Origin: Ferruginibacter sp.
GTDB taxonomy: Bacteria > Bacteroidota > Bacteroidia > Chitinophagales > Chitinophagaceae
Length of the DNA stretch: 14,196 nucleotides
Assembly: GCA_018057635.1 (NCBI GenBank)
Contig: JAGPDJ010000025.1
Coordinates: 1 to 14,196, forward strand
Direction of reading: 5' to 3'
Shown: positions 13,001-14,196 of the stretch, piece after piece
Layout of the letters: each line of letters starts with the position of its first letter
How positions within the stretch are numbered: the first letter of the stretch is position 1
Translations under genes and position numbers: made by a program
Notes under the pieces: generated by a model
Databases searched by the model: none
What the model was told of the DNA's origin: nothing
What the model saw: the letters and a program-made list of their open reading frames with translations, nothing else

Positions 13001-13780
13001 TCATCCATTACTCTCCGTTTTATAGATCCGGTTCAGCATAGCATACAAATCCGGATGATTGGCGTTTAATAAGTCAGGTTGCTCAAAAAAGTATTCTGAA
13101 ATAACAGCAAAAAATTCTGCAGGATTAGTAGCTCCGTACATATCAATATCAGATCCATGCCTTTTCATCTGTGTAATTGTTGAATCCATCATATTCCTCC
13201 ACTCAGTAGTGTATTTCCGCTCTAAAATTATTTCAGGAACACCATCCATCGTTCCATCCATTTTATCAATCAGATGCACAAACTCATGAATAGCGGTATT
13301 GTGGGCATCCTGTTCATTTATAAACCCCTGCCGCAACTGCCACTTGGTAATGATCATTACATGTTGCATTGCCCCGCTACCCACCATGCCTGCTATAGGA
13401 CGATCTGAACCTGCCTGGTCAAAATCAGCATTGAATGCACCGGGGTAAACCAACACTTCATGCAGGTTGATATATTGCCAGTCGGAAATAGTAAAAACGG
13501 GAATAATAGCCCCGGATGCAATCAGAAGCCGGTCAAGATCTTCGACCACCGCATTTACACCGGTTATTTTCACCGCCGATAAAAAATGCTCTACTCTTTT
13601 GTCAAATTTTTCTTTTGTTTCCTCATCCAGTTGCCGGTAAAATTTTACATAGCTGGTCAGCAGCTCCCTGTAATTCTCCGGCAACAAAACGACTTCTTTG
13701 ACAATACCTATACGAAAGACAAATAGGATTATTAAAAGGATCAGCCCTAAACCAATTAAAATCTGCCAGAGAGTGAACAT
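13001..13780 (-). CDS. MtfA-like (M90) zinc metallopeptidase with N-terminal membrane helix
   Basis: The family is typified by E. coli MtfA, a zinc peptidase that binds the glucose-PTS repressor Mlc; what it does in Bacteroidota is not known. I start at the ATG at 13778-13780 (MFTLWQILIGLGLILLIILFVF, a membrane helix); a start at 13808-13810 would add ten residues and is also possible. Numbers below are from the longer form. The HExxH zinc motif is HEFVH at 175-179 within DAHNTAIHEFVHLIDKMDG, and the downstream block NPAEFFAVISEYFFEQP (229-245) should supply the third ligand, Glu232 or Glu239. Other family blocks are RLLIASGAIIPVF, YPGAF and MIITKWQLRQGF. E. coli MtfA is cytoplasmic and lacks such a helix, so this one is probably membrane-tethered. 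It is convergent with the GYF gene and divergent from the CDGSH gene. Confidence 0.92.
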   Translation of the reverse strand: MFTLWQILIGLGLILLIILFVFRIGIVKEVVLLPENYRELLTSYVKFYRQLDEETKEKFDKRVEHFLSAVKITGVNAVVEDLDRLLIASGAIIPVFTISDWQYINLHEVLVYPGAFNADFDQAGSDRPIAGMVGSGAMQHVMIITKWQLRQGFINEQDAHNTAIHEFVHLIDKMDGTMDGVPEIILERKYTTEWRNMMDSTITQMKRHGSDIDMYGATNPAEFFAVISEYFFEQPDLLNANHPDLYAMLNRIYKTESNG

Positions 13781-13810
13781 AATTAAATGAAGGTAAACAG
13801 TATTTATCAA

Positions 13811-13987
13811 CTATTGAATGCCTGTGCAGGGAACAGTAATTGAGCTATATTTATAGCGTTAAAAAAACTTGTATGAGTATACCGGGAAGTTCGTTACTAA
13901 GATAAACTTCGAAATCTTTTGCAGTACGCATGAACAACCACGGAATTTCTCTACCCGGTAAATAAAAAAATTTATTAAAAAAGCAAT
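13811..13987. promoter_or_regulatory. Divergent gap between mtfA-like and CDGSH genes
   Basis: This 177-nt gap should carry both promoters. The match TACCTTCA on the minus strand near 13788-13795 has two mismatches to TAnnTTTG. No convincing box was found for the plus-strand gene, and no coding potential is seen. Confidence 0.3.
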
Positions 13988-14196
13988 ATGTCAAAAACAA
14001 AAATCACCGTTAACAATAACGGGTCATTGAAAGTGGAAGGCGATTTTGAAGTAGTGGACAGAAACGGCGGAGTCTATAATTTACAGGGAAGAGAGATCGT
14101 TTCTTTCTGCCGTTGTGGTTTGTCAAAAAATAAACCCTTTTGTGATGGTTCCCATAACGGGAATTTTACACATGAAGCGATAGCTTTTGATCTGCC
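13988..14196 (+). CDS. CDGSH iron-sulfur domain protein, 5' part; 3' end outside window
   Basis: From the ATG at 13988-13990 the frame stays open to the right edge, giving 69 complete codons. The product starts MSKTKITVNNNGSLKVEGDFEVVDRNGG and contains FCRCGLSKNKPFCDGSH (about residues 41-57), the full C-x-C-x9-C-D-G-S-H signature that binds a 2Fe-2S cluster through three Cys and one His, as in mitoNEET and small bacterial homologues. The preceding 'V..NG.L.V.GDFE..D..G' segment is common in bacterial single-domain members, which are often about 70-80 residues, so little is likely missing. The protein is cytoplasmic, with a suspected role in electron or Fe-S transfer that is not defined. No Shine-Dalgarno is seen before the start. 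Identity is secure. Confidence 0.93.
   Translation, partial: MSKTKITVNNNGSLKVEGDFEVVDRNGGVYNLQGREIVSFCRCGLSKNKPFCDGSHNGNFTHEAIAFDL

Overview
The window looks like chromosomal DNA of a Bacteroidota bacterium, most likely in or near the Chitinophagaceae (inference). The signs are the near absence of Shine-Dalgarno sequences before start codons, a TAnnTTTG-type -7 box before prfC, several small secreted or lipid-anchored proteins of kinds common in that group (WG repeats, TPR, GYF plus one membrane helix, TlpA-like thioredoxin), and a proton-pumping rhodopsin of bacteroidetal type paired with blh. No rRNA, tRNA, CRISPR array or transposase gene was seen.

Layout. 1-931 (minus): 5' part of prfC (release factor 3), running off the left edge. 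932-1226: AT-rich gap with the prfC promoter and several short palindromes. 1227-3803 (plus): a tight, markedly AT-rich three-gene cassette made of a DUF6932-type protein with a nucleotidyltransferase-like motif, an XRE helix-turn-helix protein with a helical N-terminus, and a KGGVGR-type (deviant Walker A) ATPase with C-terminal TPRs. This is the best candidate for an undescribed system; its make-up resembles regulated conflict or toxin-antitoxin modules. 3804-4086 and 4648-4820: intergenic DNA with two diverged copies of a structured repeat, flanking a small secreted protein gene (4087-4647). 4821-6194 (minus): secreted WG-repeat protein. 6375-7325 (minus): unrecognised lipoprotein. 7350-7597: gap with a second diverged repeat shared with the 3.9-4.0 kb region.

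7598-9333 (minus): phototrophy pair. A rhodopsin with Asp85/Thr89/Glu96 (the DTE set of outward proton pumps) is followed by blh, which cleaves beta-carotene to make retinal. The 65-nt spacer holds a 12-bp perfect hairpin with a T-rich tail, so opsin mRNA may partly terminate before blh. The opsin has Gly142 at the position of GPR Phe152, the carotenoid-antenna 'fenestration' site. 9334-9696 is the divergent regulatory gap.

9697-11019 (plus): secreted TPR protein, tail-to-tail with 11029-11493 (minus), a secreted thioredoxin-fold protein with CEKC. 11730-12974 (plus): GYF-like, membrane-spanning protein. 13001-13780 (minus): MtfA-like zinc peptidase with an N-terminal membrane helix. 13988 to the right edge (plus): CDGSH iron-sulfur protein, cut by the window.

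Functional links are clear for rhodopsin plus blh (light-driven proton motive force) and likely, from packing, for the three cassette genes. The other genes look like independent units in convergent or divergent arrangements.
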